Made by a program: the position numbers and the translations under genes. A DNA stretch of 64,000 nucleotides from Gammaproteobacteria bacterium (GTDB taxonomy: Bacteria; Pseudomonadota; Gammaproteobacteria; JAJFKO01), in the NCBI GenBank assembly GCA_028284465.1, contig JANQRR010000001.1, forward strand, positions 1-64,000. Reading direction: 5' to 3'. Shown in pieces: positions 37,001 to 45,608 of the stretch. Numbering within the stretch: the stretch's first letter is position 1; each line of letters starts with the position of its first letter. The notes under the pieces are model-generated. The model was not told the origin of the DNA, searched no databases, and was given only the letters and a program-made list of their open reading frames with translations.

Positions 37001-40000
37001 TGCTAAATACGTTTCAACTTGAGCTTTTAATAATAACGGTGTCACACTGCGTTGCCCTTCTTTCGCCAAGGCAATGATCGCTTTTTCCAAATCGATCCCG
37101 GCTTGTGTTGTCCAGCGCGTACCGTCTTGCGATAATACCCCGCGCACCAACTCACCGTTATGTTCAGCGGCTAGAATTGCCTGTTGAATATGATCTTGGC
37201 GCGCATCACCTAACGCATACGTCAATGCCACTTCAAAGACATCTTTATGTTTAAACGCGGCTTCACGCTCTGACAAATGCGCTAAAGCATAACGTACCGC
37301 GTCTGCCGCTAATGTGTCTGGGGTGCGATCCGGATTGGGCGTTCGCTGTTGTAATGCGTGAAGCGCTTTAGCAACCGCCGCTTCTAATAAAACGACATGT
37401 TCCTTGGCGTTACTATTTGGGCTAAACGTTGGTGTTGTGTCTTTTAATAAGGTATCCATGATCGTGGTTTTATCGCCACGACGTTGTTTTAGTTGTGAAA
37501 GTAATGCTTGACGATCATCCGTATAAAGCCACACGTGCTGACGCGCTTGACTTAAGGTTTTGTAAAATTGGCGTTTAGTACTTTGCCACGCACTGGCTTT
37601 GTGAACGGCAATGATCGTATCGACGGATTGTTGATGATGGATCGTTGTCGCATACGCATGATCAAAATGACGTGCCGCGTGCTCTGTGACATTCACCGTG
37701 ATGTTTTTTTGGTTGTGACGTTGCAATACCATACGCTGGTCATGAATGGCAATCACATCTAACACCTCACCTGAATGAATGTCATGACGATAATTATTTT
37801 TTTTCCAAACGATCCGATCACCGACAGCGACTTCTCGTCGTTTTGGGGTAAAAACCGCGACGTTTCCTGAACGTCCTGCAACGTGCTCAGGGTTCCAATG
37901 GTGCTGTTTGCCGTTATCACGTTCTAACACAACCGTATTAGTGCGTGGGTGAATACCCACAATCTTGACATAATCCCCCTTGGTCACATTTAACGAGACA
38001 TAATGATCATGAAACTGTACCCAATCGCCTACCCGATACTGATCGGCACGGCAATATTGCGCGTGACGCATGAACCGTGCGTGATGGGTTAGCACAGACA
38101 CCCCTGTTTTAGCGATGATCCCTTTAGTCTTTAAACGTTGATGTACGGCCTCATTGAACCGTTGTGCTTGTGCTTGGGTGGGAACCATGATGATCGCGTG
38201 ACGCCGTTCATCTTGCGATAACGCACTGTAATGCTCGACAACCTGAGCCATTCTGTCCTCGTCATTGGCAACCGATAAGATCCGCTGGCCAATGTTGGTA
38301 AACGCTGCGTGCAAATCATCGGCTAACGTTGCGTGAATCGCACCCGCAAGGTGATGTGCTTTATGTGAGTTGAACGCCGGTGTGGTTAGCCGGTATGCGG
38401 TTATGCCATGTGCTAACAATTGTTGATAGGGGCTGCCGTGTTGCCAACCCAATGCGGAGCGTTGATCGCCTATCAAGATCAGTTTTGTTTGCAACGTTCT
38501 GGCAATACCCACTAAGTCTTTCATAGCTTGTGTGCCGAGCACATGCGCATTATCCACCATAATGACGCGTTGATAGCGATGTTCACGCCCTTCTGCAATG
38601 TATATCTTTTGCTGATGAATAAACCCTGACACTGACGTATATTGATTGGGATCGCATAACTGTTTAAGCGACTCAAACCATGTCTTGGGTGTACCATTGA
38701 TCTGGGTGCGTAATGCCATACTCATCGCTTTCGTCGGTGTTAAGATCACTGCGTCAAACCCAGCCTGTTTAACGACATCCACCATCGGTGTGATCAGACG
38801 AGTTTTACCTGTGTGTGTCGTCCCATCAAGTGCCACCACTTGCGACGTGCTAGTTAACATCGTATGAATCGCTTCCCTGCCCGCTTGATTTAACGCGGTA
38901 TTTTTCGCTAAATACGCTTTAATGTTTGCGGGATCGACTTGACGTTGTGGTGCTAACGTTAAGGTGATCGCCCGTAATACGTGTTTTTCATTATCCAGGT
39001 GCGTTTTGGTAGTGAGACTAAACTCACCGTGTTGTTCTTCGATAGGGATCAGAACGCCCGCTGTTTGATAGTGTTCTATCGCTGTGATCACCGATGTCAG
39101 ATCCACGTTTTTACCCATAGCATATTGCATCGCGACATTGATCAATTGAATACATTTAGCTTTTGCATACGATTCAAAAACACTATCAATAGCATACTGC
39201 ACGGACTCTTTCGCATCCTGTGTGGATCCGCTTCGTTGTGTGGGTGTGGTATGCGTGCGAATGGTGTTGGTTACGGTATCTGCTTCTTTAAAAACATCAA
39301 TGCCCGCTGCAGTTGCTTTCGTTTGCCACAAGGCATGTAACGTATCACGATTGATATGGCGTTTACGTTGCCGGGTTTTAATCGCAGCGACCGCAGCGGC
39401 TTTGGCACTACTAAACCCATGGGCTTGCATGTACTGTTTAATTTGCTGCGCACGTGTCGAATAGACGTCTTTTGTTTTTGCTGAGATCCCATCTACTTCA
39501 AAGTACGCATTGCGTTGATCGGTAACAACGATCGGAATATGGTGTTGCTTGGCATTAAAGGCTAATTCTGAACGAAATATCGTACCATAATAGCGTTTAT
39601 CATGACGAACACGTTCAATAAATCCGTTAATGTGGCCTTGCGCATTCGCGCCATAATAACCGCTTTTTGATGCGAGCGATCGCCATTGACCATCATGACG
39701 TTGCGTCATATTCATCACCACGGCATGCACATGTAGATTGGGATCACCTTCACGTGAGATATCATGTAAAAATAAGGCCACCGTTAAGTTGCCGGTATTG
39801 ACATACGTGGTGTTGCCCGCTTGTGTTATGCGTGCTTGTGCACAACCATGTTCGATTTGCGCTAAGGTTTTTGTCGCCGCCTCCAGTATGATGGTATTGA
39901 TCGTCGTTCTGACGGTGTCATCTTTCGATGTCAATGCTAAAATCGATAACGTTTTGGGAACACTAAACGTTAAATCAAATCCTGCACGGTGTTTGATCGT

Positions 40001-40231
40001 GTTATCGACTGTCACACCCAATTGCTGCCCGTCGGGTAATTGGCCGTGCAATAACGCTTGAAAACGATCGGCGTCAACCGTATGACCGGCGATCCCTAAT
40101 GCGTGTGTACCCTTGCCCCACCACAGACTATTCTCCTTAGCTTGTTCACTATCCTTGGTATAGTAATTATCTTTCCCTAAGTAATACTCTGTGGCTGGTT
40201 TCGCATGACCGACAACTTTTGTGGATAACAT
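34019..40231 (-). CDS. traI: TraI conjugative relaxase/helicase with C-terminal primase-Toprim region
   Basis: 2070 aa from ATG 40231. The start is supported by the tyrosines falling at Y16, Y17, Y23 and Y24, the same numbers as in F TraI; a longer in-frame extension overlaps traD. The relaxase metal site H156, H167, H169 has F-like spacing. Two RecD-like helicase regions follow: the first has an intact Walker A (GTTHTGKT, 470-477) but DNAH for the Walker B Glu (560-563); the second has GRAGTGKT (1104-1111) and DENS (about 1184). After about residue 1600 comes a primase-like region and a Toprim domain near 1860-1965 (FIEGPEDGVSVL; IVCLDNDGG). It nicks oriT, unwinds and pilots the strand; the extra primase may prime synthesis in the recipient. 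Last gene of the operon. Confidence 0.95.
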   Translation of the reverse strand: MLSTKVVGHAKPATEYYLGKDNYYTKDSEQAKENSLWWGKGTHALGIAGHTVDADRFQALLHGQLPDGQQLGVTVDNTIKHRAGFDLTFSVPKTLSILALTSKDDTVRTTINTIILEAATKTLAQIEHGCAQARITQAGNTTYVNTGNLTVALFLHDISREGDPNLHVHAVVMNMTQRHDGQWRSLASKSGYYGANAQGHINGFIERVRHDKRYYGTIFRSELAFNAKQHHIPIVVTDQRNAYFEVDGISAKTKDVYSTRAQQIKQYMQAHGFSSAKAAAVAAIKTRQRKRHINRDTLHALWQTKATAAGIDVFKEADTVTNTIRTHTTPTQRSGSTQDAKESVQYAIDSVFESYAKAKCIQLINVAMQYAMGKNVDLTSVITAIEHYQTAGVLIPIEEQHGEFSLTTKTHLDNEKHVLRAITLTLAPQRQVDPANIKAYLAKNTALNQAGREAIHTMLTSTSQVVALDGTTHTGKTRLITPMVDVVKQAGFDAVILTPTKAMSMALRTQINGTPKTWFESLKQLCDPNQYTSVSGFIHQQKIYIAEGREHRYQRVIMVDNAHVLGTQAMKDLVGIARTLQTKLILIGDQRSALGWQHGSPYQQLLAHGITAYRLTTPAFNSHKAHHLAGAIHATLADDLHAAFTNIGQRILSVANDEDRMAQVVEHYSALSQDERRHAIIMVPTQAQAQRFNEAVHQRLKTKGIIAKTGVSVLTHHARFMRHAQYCRADQYRVGDWVQFHDHYVSLNVTKGDYVKIVGIHPRTNTVVLERDNGKQHHWNPEHVAGRSGNVAVFTPKRREVAVGDRIVWKKNNYRHDIHSGEVLDVIAIHDQRMVLQRHNQKNITVNVTEHAARHFDHAYATTIHHQQSVDTIIAVHKASAWQSTKRQFYKTLSQARQHVWLYTDDRQALLSQLKQRRGDKTTIMDTLLKDTTPTFSPNSNAKEHVVLLEAAVAKALHALQQRTPNPDRTPDTLAADAVRYALAHLSEREAAFKHKDVFEVALTYALGDARQDHIQQAILAAEHNGELVRGVLSQDGTRWTTQAGIDLEKAIIALAKEGQRSVTPLLLKAQVETYLADNPMKADHRAALTAWMTSTDRVLMLQGRAGTGKTTLLAQVEPLLKTLSQHTVELLCLAPTHKAVKELRDRGLHAQTLDSFLGEQRRDEANGIDPTGQHHHPFIMAVDENSMTSNRRLHDVLWYAKALNARVIMVGDVKQHHAIEAGKPDALLKQIGIHTLELTDIVRQRNNTLRQAVKQTYEAHFNAAFNTLGDRIIEVGEVLVDGKPLDDQTTRLAMMAKDYAQRSPRARAQTAMITLGNAQRKLLNDLVVKQLRAQGELSGECHETTVFVPKDMTTVEQSHAANFVEGDILRFGYTDQRLQLHKGEYWHVKKVHPKENILTLCKPDHPDRIWQPTHYDNEQHRRIEVYTREDRTIMPGMMIRWTRTDKTLGLISPEFARIHRIDNNIAVVDHVIIGRQGLQTTGKTDTIDLTQSTFKHWDLAYSLTSYAVQGGSYQRVLANMESYSQHLTTQKAFLIMLTRAVKHVTFYTNNKQALLDKVIASPGDKTSALETIGEVSFQTNTQKTLMNNTSTNSTSRLPTHEVKEKITIDANHLITRLHDSAEYVVLRLLGEPKKRNGTHYQYSYSEQFGGEDTKRDGGSFFVAVQGDKQGLWYSFKTGEGGNLLQLIQKKYHADFKQSLDYAMQLLGVTKEQISTTLNVPMTYKKVPAIDKSDPNNWNKHQKDSVAYATKIAERSQPIKGTLAEKYLREHRGIHLDPIIDNVRDAIRFHPAVYSSRNKYTGPALIAIARNQSGNVQSIQAIYLDEHTAQKKADLELAKQTWGVLHGASVKLNQQAPQQSVGVFIEGPEDGVSVLAASQHYPIEITLSQSNYINAIKHTDIEQKIVCLDNDGGHDKVEKTKLVTKLKEYHGIQVAIPDDRAGYRKTDYNDMYKADGPKAVVEIIERAQPVEMLPGHEETAANPPTKTIKENVQNHVMNVADKYAEQIDLMVSTDEKLAKAMDNVIEQDNTKISDELIQAYQEYEVLDSHVIANNEKAKDSKQAKDIEQEI

Positions 40232-40241
40232 AAGCGTCCCG

Positions 40242-42125
40242 TCACACATCCAGCGCGTATTGTGAACCAAGACACGTGCCAACGGTTTGTTGTGATTGCT
40301 CCGTTGACGTAGAGGATGGTGCTTGCGATGGTTTTTTTGTGGTAGATGCCGTCTTTTTAAGATCCGCCATGAGTTTTTCGACATCCTCGCGCAAGTCATC
40401 GTGCGCTAATGTTCTTGGCACGAAACGCGGACTGTGTTTAGGCCGTGACACATAAGGCATGGTGATCCGACTGATCGGGTATGATCCGGCTAAGCGTAAA
40501 TAATACGTTAAGTTATCTAAATTCATGATCTCAGACGCCGTAACAACGGGTTTACGTTTTTCCGTACGACTAATTGACACACCATCTCGAATAGCATTCG
40601 CCCCATAAGAAATACTTTCATTGACTTCAGCAATCTCGGTTTCCCCTAGATTTTTAGCAGACCATGCCGCGATCGTCGGGTCCGGTTGGCGAAACATACA
40701 ACGTGTGTTTAATAACGCTGAAATATCATCTGCGCCATTCGCACCATAAATTTGTTTGAGCTTGGCAACGTTTTGCATGCCAATCACAAAACAACCGCCA
40801 AACTTGCGCCCTTCTGATAACCCTTCGGTAATTTGCGGTAATTGATGCAGACTGGTAAATTCATCTAAGATAAACCAAATGCGTCGATCATCATCGTCGG
40901 GTAAACTTAATAACGTATTAATCGCTAGATCGATCCATGCCGTCATTAACGGTTTTAACGTCGCATGTTTATCACCGCGTGAACTCACAAACAAAAATTG
41001 ACTGTCTTGTTTGCCTTCCACCCAAGCTCGGATCGAAAAGGGATCATCCCCTTCTTTGACATAACACAAACTTTTTAAATAGGTGGCTAAAATAGATTTA
41101 ATGGAAATGGCAGTTTTTTCAATTTTTTCTGACATTAAACTTTCTGCTACCGTGCCTCGTAATAAATGCTGAATATCTTCGAGTTCCGCCGTTAACAAAT
41201 ATTTTAATAATGGTAATAACTTTGGTGTTGACGTGGCTTTACGCATTTGATTCGCTGCTTGCGAGAAGATCGTTCTTGCTGCATCTACCCAAAACGGATC
41301 ATGCGCGCCCGATGTTCGTGGTATTTGCGCCGCCGCAAAACTTTCTAATTCTGCAAGATCCCGGCATTCTTGCCAGAGATCCCATGTCACTGTGCGGTCA
41401 TCTAAAGGATTTTGTAGACTATCGCGTTTAGGATCATAATAATATTCTGTCAGCACACAACCTTTATCATAAATAAATGCCTTATCGCCACACGCACGAA
41501 TGTGATCGAGTAATTCGCGGATCACCTGTGATTTTCCCGTCCCCGTTGTACCATGAATTAAAAAATGTTGCTTAAGTGAAAAGGTCGGAATAGGGATCCG
41601 ATGAGGTGATAAGTAAAAATCTGAGATGGCATTATTTTTTTGAATAGCTTTTTTCACCGCGCGCGGTGACGCTAAATAATCGCCTTTCAATCGTTTATCT
41701 TGGGTTTGTTGTTTGCCACGATGTTTTAACCAAAGAATGATCCCGCCCGCTAATACAATGAATAATAGCAATCCGCTCCCTAACCCATCGATCATGATTG
41801 TTTGAATGCGATCAATGACAGCGTGTATTGCCGGGGATTGCACGATCTTTTTGGCATACACGGTGGTGATCTCACCATCGGGTTGACGAAACGTTTGTTT
41901 TGCTTTGGGTTCTAAAACCCCATTAACGTGAGCGATTAACCAGGTTTTAACGACATAGCGTTCATACGATGTGGTTTTCATCCATGTCCACGTTGTCATC
42001 ATCACCACAAACGCTAACAACACAACACCCAACACTCGCACGGCAATTTGTTGAAACATGCGCATATGATGCAGGACGATTTGTCCACCGCGAATAAAAT
42101 GTGTTATTCCCGTGTTTTTTGCCAT
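40242..42125 (-). CDS. traD: TraD type IV coupling protein
   Basis: 627 aa. Two N-terminal membrane helices (about 27-47 and 112-133), Walker A GTTGTGKS (192-199), Walker B IWFILDEFTSLHQLPQ, and the RKFGGCFVIGMQNVAKL segment typical of TraD/TrwB. It forms the hexameric inner-membrane pump linking the TraI-DNA complex to the secretion channel. The C-terminal tail is Ser/Thr/Gln-rich (STKKPSQAPSSTSTEQSQQ). It ends 10 bp before traI starts and is separated from traG by an antisense gene. Confidence 0.95.
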   Translation of the reverse strand: MAKNTGITHFIRGGQIVLHHMRMFQQIAVRVLGVVLLAFVVMMTTWTWMKTTSYERYVVKTWLIAHVNGVLEPKAKQTFRQPDGEITTVYAKKIVQSPAIHAVIDRIQTIMIDGLGSGLLLFIVLAGGIILWLKHRGKQQTQDKRLKGDYLASPRAVKKAIQKNNAISDFYLSPHRIPIPTFSLKQHFLIHGTTGTGKSQVIRELLDHIRACGDKAFIYDKGCVLTEYYYDPKRDSLQNPLDDRTVTWDLWQECRDLAELESFAAAQIPRTSGAHDPFWVDAARTIFSQAANQMRKATSTPKLLPLLKYLLTAELEDIQHLLRGTVAESLMSEKIEKTAISIKSILATYLKSLCYVKEGDDPFSIRAWVEGKQDSQFLFVSSRGDKHATLKPLMTAWIDLAINTLLSLPDDDDRRIWFILDEFTSLHQLPQITEGLSEGRKFGGCFVIGMQNVAKLKQIYGANGADDISALLNTRCMFRQPDPTIAAWSAKNLGETEIAEVNESISYGANAIRDGVSISRTEKRKPVVTASEIMNLDNLTYYLRLAGSYPISRITMPYVSRPKHSPRFVPRTLAHDDLREDVEKLMADLKKTASTTKKPSQAPSSTSTEQSQQTVGTCLGSQYALDV

Positions 42126-42224
42126 GATTGCCCCCTTATTTTAAGCTGTTTTTGGTAAAAAGTATGGCTGCAAGGATCCGAAAAATCGGGTATCATAAAA
42201 GAAACGGTGGTAAAGGATGATCTC

Positions 42225-42860
42225 ATGTCAGCAGATAACGTATCGAAAGACGAATTAAAACGACGACAGATGATCTGGCTAAAAGCAACTGTGATCGCGT
42301 TTTTTGTGCCGCTGGTATTAGCGGTGTTGACCTTTTTTTTGGACTTCTTTACTGACTCATTTGAATTAACTTTCATAATATTCGGCACGCTCATCGCATT
42401 AAGTATGTTAAACTTAATGGGCTCGTTTGTGTTATACAGTGTTTGGTGTTCACCCAAACGATCTAACTCTGCCGAAGACGTTTCTCTCCAACCATTAAGA
42501 CGAACAATGTGGCGCAATATCATTCTTATCACGTTAAGTGCTGGCACGCTGAGTGCGATTATCTTCGGTTCGTTAATGCCGTTTTTTGCTCTACCTGCCT
42601 TTGTGTTTTTTGCCATGGGTAGCTTCCTCGTGTCCGTGTTTTTGTATGATGTGCATCTTGCTAAAAAATTCCCACAGTTTTATCATGCTTCGACAACAAC
42701 AACGGTGACGACAGATTATCCTGTCCCTCAATTTTCTGAAATAACCTATCCTGAGCCTTACTATGACCCCGCTGTTGATCCTACCGACACCGCCGTCAGT
42801 GTGACGAATCCCATGAGTCCTATGTATCCACTCAATCTGAATCGCCTTAACGATGATTGA
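42225..42860 (+). CDS. Four-helix membrane protein at the traS position, antisense to the tra operon
   Basis: 211 aa from ATG 42225, with AAAGGA seven bases upstream; an in-frame GTG at 42207 is less likely. Four membrane helices in two pairs (about residues 20-40, 47-72, 95-115, 120-140) and a polar Pro/Tyr/Thr-rich C-terminal tail (YPEPYYDPAVDPTDTAVS). It is the only plus-strand gene in the tra cluster, convergent with traG (4-bp gap). In F, traS (inner-membrane entry exclusion) and traT lie between traG and traD, the same position. Entry exclusion is therefore a reasonable guess from location and topology, but no sequence similarity was recognised. Confidence 0.7.
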   Translation: MSADNVSKDELKRRQMIWLKATVIAFFVPLVLAVLTFFLDFFTDSFELTFIIFGTLIALSMLNLMGSFVLYSVWCSPKRSNSAEDVSLQPLRRTMWRNIILITLSAGTLSAIIFGSLMPFFALPAFVFFAMGSFLVSVFLYDVHLAKKFPQFYHASTTTTVTTDYPVPQFSEITYPEPYYDPAVDPTDTAVSVTNPMSPMYPLNLNRLNDD

Positions 42861-42863
42861 TCG

Positions 42864-45605
42864 TTAATCCAACTTATTCACGTTATCGTGTTTAAGGGTT
42901 TGAGTGCGTTGATCAACGGAGCCCATTTTCTCTGTCAACGTATGGCTAACAGCATCGAATAATGTTTGTGTATCGCGCTGTGCTGTACGGTCAATCGACT
43001 TTTCTTGCCCTAACTCATGTTGTGCCGCGTTATGTACAACCTGCTGATCATTGCGTTGTGCAAACTGATCCATTGCCGATTCACCTGGAATAGAATGCGT
43101 TTGCGCGACATGACCTGCACGTATGGATGACGCTGAGGCATGACCTGATTGATGCATAAATTGTTGCATCAGGTGATTGGCCTGCTGTTGACTCCAATGT
43201 GAAGCATACTCCTGGGCTAACGCAGGACGGTTTGCCATGATGTATTCAACCGATCGCATACCCATGGGTTCGTGACTACCTGGTGCCGGTTGAGCTTTCA
43301 TCCAATCGACAAATGCTTGACTCGCATTGGCATTAATCGATACCGCATTGTCTTGCGAGTAACTTGCCATCTGCCGAAAACTTTCTGTTTGCTGAAATTG
43401 CGCAGCCAGATCATGTCGCGCTTGCTCAGCGCGATCAAACGCACTACTGATTGTATGTGCAAACCGTTGTGATGTTTCATTGCCGGTTCTAACGCTATGG
43501 TCATGAGACGCTTTAATAGCCTGATCAACCGTTTGATTAAAACTAGAGTTATGAATAAATTGTTTTGCCTCATTCCATAATTGCTGATGCGATCTTTGCA
43601 AACTTCCTTCAAGGCCGGCTTTGACATCAAACCCGGCGGCACCATCAATGCCCGTAAAAAACTGCAGAACCTTACCGGCAAGCGATCGACTCCCTTTAAG
43701 TCCAAGATGACCATTAAGGTATGTGCTTATCAACGCACGCCCCGCTTGTTGGTGAGTGATCCCATGGCTTTGTGCAAACGTATTCGTTAACTGATGTAAC
43801 TCATTCGCTGCTGTTTGCAAACTACCTTGTTGCGATACACTCGATGCTTGATTACTTGCTTGTGTATGACTCTGCGTAGCACCGAGATCATAAAGACCGC
43901 GTAATGCCGCTGACATTGAATGCGCATAGGTGCGTGCATCGTTTAACGTATTCGACCATGCTTTATCCGCTTGATGCGTATAGACTGAACGCAGTGCATT
44001 AGCAATATTGACTGAGGTGCCAAGACTTGAAATGGCACCACGATTATCTAATACAGCTTTGCCATTCGGTGTGATCGTTAATGCTGAACCCCCCGCCATT
44101 TGTGTACTGTAGGCACCAGAGAACACCCTTGCATTGGTATCAACATGATTGGCATTAGTATTAAACGCACTGTGATTACCTATCGTCGTGTTGCCAAAAC
44201 TTAAGTTACCGGTTGTTTCTTCTTGAACGGCTTGTGAGGCAGCCGATTGGGTAGCACCACCAATGTATTGAGCTAATGTCATGAAACTCATGACGCCACC
44301 TTTTGTTACCGCATAGGCAATGACTGGGATACTTAATGATAAATAGCCGGCTAATACCGAGATATCATGATTAGCTTGTACTAAACCTGGCATCGTCATC
44401 ATGGTGAGGCCATGTGATGAGCCCTCTGCGGTAGCGGTCTGACTGGCGACTTTAGCCGATAATGTCATGACTAAATTTAAGATGGCATACAATGGCGCCC
44501 AACTTTCGATCCACACTAAGGCAAACAAATAGATCCGAAATAATTGAAGACCAAACGGTAATAACCACAACGGTGCTAATAATAAGAAAGCACCAAATAA
44601 AATCGCTTCAAACACGACTTTCATGATCGGCAACCAATAACTCGCTTGTTGGCCGGCAACATCATACAGTCGGCGTTTCGTTTGCTGTGCTCTAGCATAC
44701 GCATACGCACGTAATGCCGCGTTCGCGTTAACGTGACCTGCATGATCAATAACTGCATGTTCAATCGCATTTTTCACCATGTTTTGTTGCATGATCTGTT
44801 GTGCGCTTTGTGACACATCACTTAAATAGCGATAGGCGATCGGTAAATACGTTAGTAATTGTTGATCAGCCGCCGCGGTTTGTTGATTAAAGAAACGCGA
44901 ACCATAAATGATCCCAGCCCGATGCAATTCTTTCTGCCAATCTTGTGTGAGTTGTCTCGCGCCTTGCTGACAAGTCACAATACGACGATCATAACGAAAC
45001 GCTCTGGCCGGACTCGCATTTGCCGTCATAAAGCCCCACAGATCCGTTGCGTTAAAGAGATCCTTCGTCGTATATTTTCCCAGTAACAGATCATAGAACA
45101 CGCACTGCTGCATAAAATGATCCACGTTGTTTGCAAACTGCGGATCGGTGATCACAAAACGGTTGGCAGATCGGATCAGACTCGACGCCATCAACGCGCC
45201 GGTATGCGAATACTTTAAATCATCCGGCAATGTATACACGGTTTCCGCAAGCTTCGTCATGCTATTAAACAATTGCGTGATCACACTGGCAAATTCTGCT
45301 AAACCCCACGGCACGTTTTGCACGATATTCACCTGTGTTTGGGTGACCTTATCATCAATATGTACGGTGACTTTCGGCACTAATAACAGGTTGTACATCA
45401 CAAAAAACACCACAAACCAACGAATACTGATCTGCAGTGATTGCTTAAATGTGGTTTCAATCATCACCCAACACAAACCAAAAAGGCTCGCAATCCCCAC
45501 GATCGTCGTGTAAGACTGAGTACCGACAGCTGCAGCGATCCCATTAAACACCTCTGTGAGAATGTGACCTCCACCATAGGTGATCACCGTGTAATCGTAT
45601 GCCAT
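42864..45605 (-). CDS. traG: TraG mating-pair stabilisation protein
   Basis: 913 aa, near the F TraG length. N-terminal TraG domain with several membrane helices (GVGTQSYTTIVGIASLFGLC-type start, about 25-80; 325-385; 400-450) and a long, polar, Gln/Ser/Ala/His-rich periplasmic C-terminal domain. In F, the N-terminal part is needed for pilus assembly and the C-terminal part stabilises mating pairs and is the target of entry exclusion by TraS. The gene order traH-traG is conserved. Confidence 0.9.
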   Translation of the reverse strand: MAYDYTVITYGGGHILTEVFNGIAAAVGTQSYTTIVGIASLFGLCWVMIETTFKQSLQISIRWFVVFFVMYNLLLVPKVTVHIDDKVTQTQVNIVQNVPWGLAEFASVITQLFNSMTKLAETVYTLPDDLKYSHTGALMASSLIRSANRFVITDPQFANNVDHFMQQCVFYDLLLGKYTTKDLFNATDLWGFMTANASPARAFRYDRRIVTCQQGARQLTQDWQKELHRAGIIYGSRFFNQQTAAADQQLLTYLPIAYRYLSDVSQSAQQIMQQNMVKNAIEHAVIDHAGHVNANAALRAYAYARAQQTKRRLYDVAGQQASYWLPIMKVVFEAILFGAFLLLAPLWLLPFGLQLFRIYLFALVWIESWAPLYAILNLVMTLSAKVASQTATAEGSSHGLTMMTMPGLVQANHDISVLAGYLSLSIPVIAYAVTKGGVMSFMTLAQYIGGATQSAASQAVQEETTGNLSFGNTTIGNHSAFNTNANHVDTNARVFSGAYSTQMAGGSALTITPNGKAVLDNRGAISSLGTSVNIANALRSVYTHQADKAWSNTLNDARTYAHSMSAALRGLYDLGATQSHTQASNQASSVSQQGSLQTAANELHQLTNTFAQSHGITHQQAGRALISTYLNGHLGLKGSRSLAGKVLQFFTGIDGAAGFDVKAGLEGSLQRSHQQLWNEAKQFIHNSSFNQTVDQAIKASHDHSVRTGNETSQRFAHTISSAFDRAEQARHDLAAQFQQTESFRQMASYSQDNAVSINANASQAFVDWMKAQPAPGSHEPMGMRSVEYIMANRPALAQEYASHWSQQQANHLMQQFMHQSGHASASSIRAGHVAQTHSIPGESAMDQFAQRNDQQVVHNAAQHELGQEKSIDRTAQRDTQTLFDAVSHTLTEKMGSVDQRTQTLKHDNVNKLD

Positions 45606-45608
45606 GGT

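Noticed and set aside
36733-40061. Several plus-strand frames of 70-120 codons opposite traI
   Set aside because: They are complements of the traI coding frame, a common effect in GC-richer genes.
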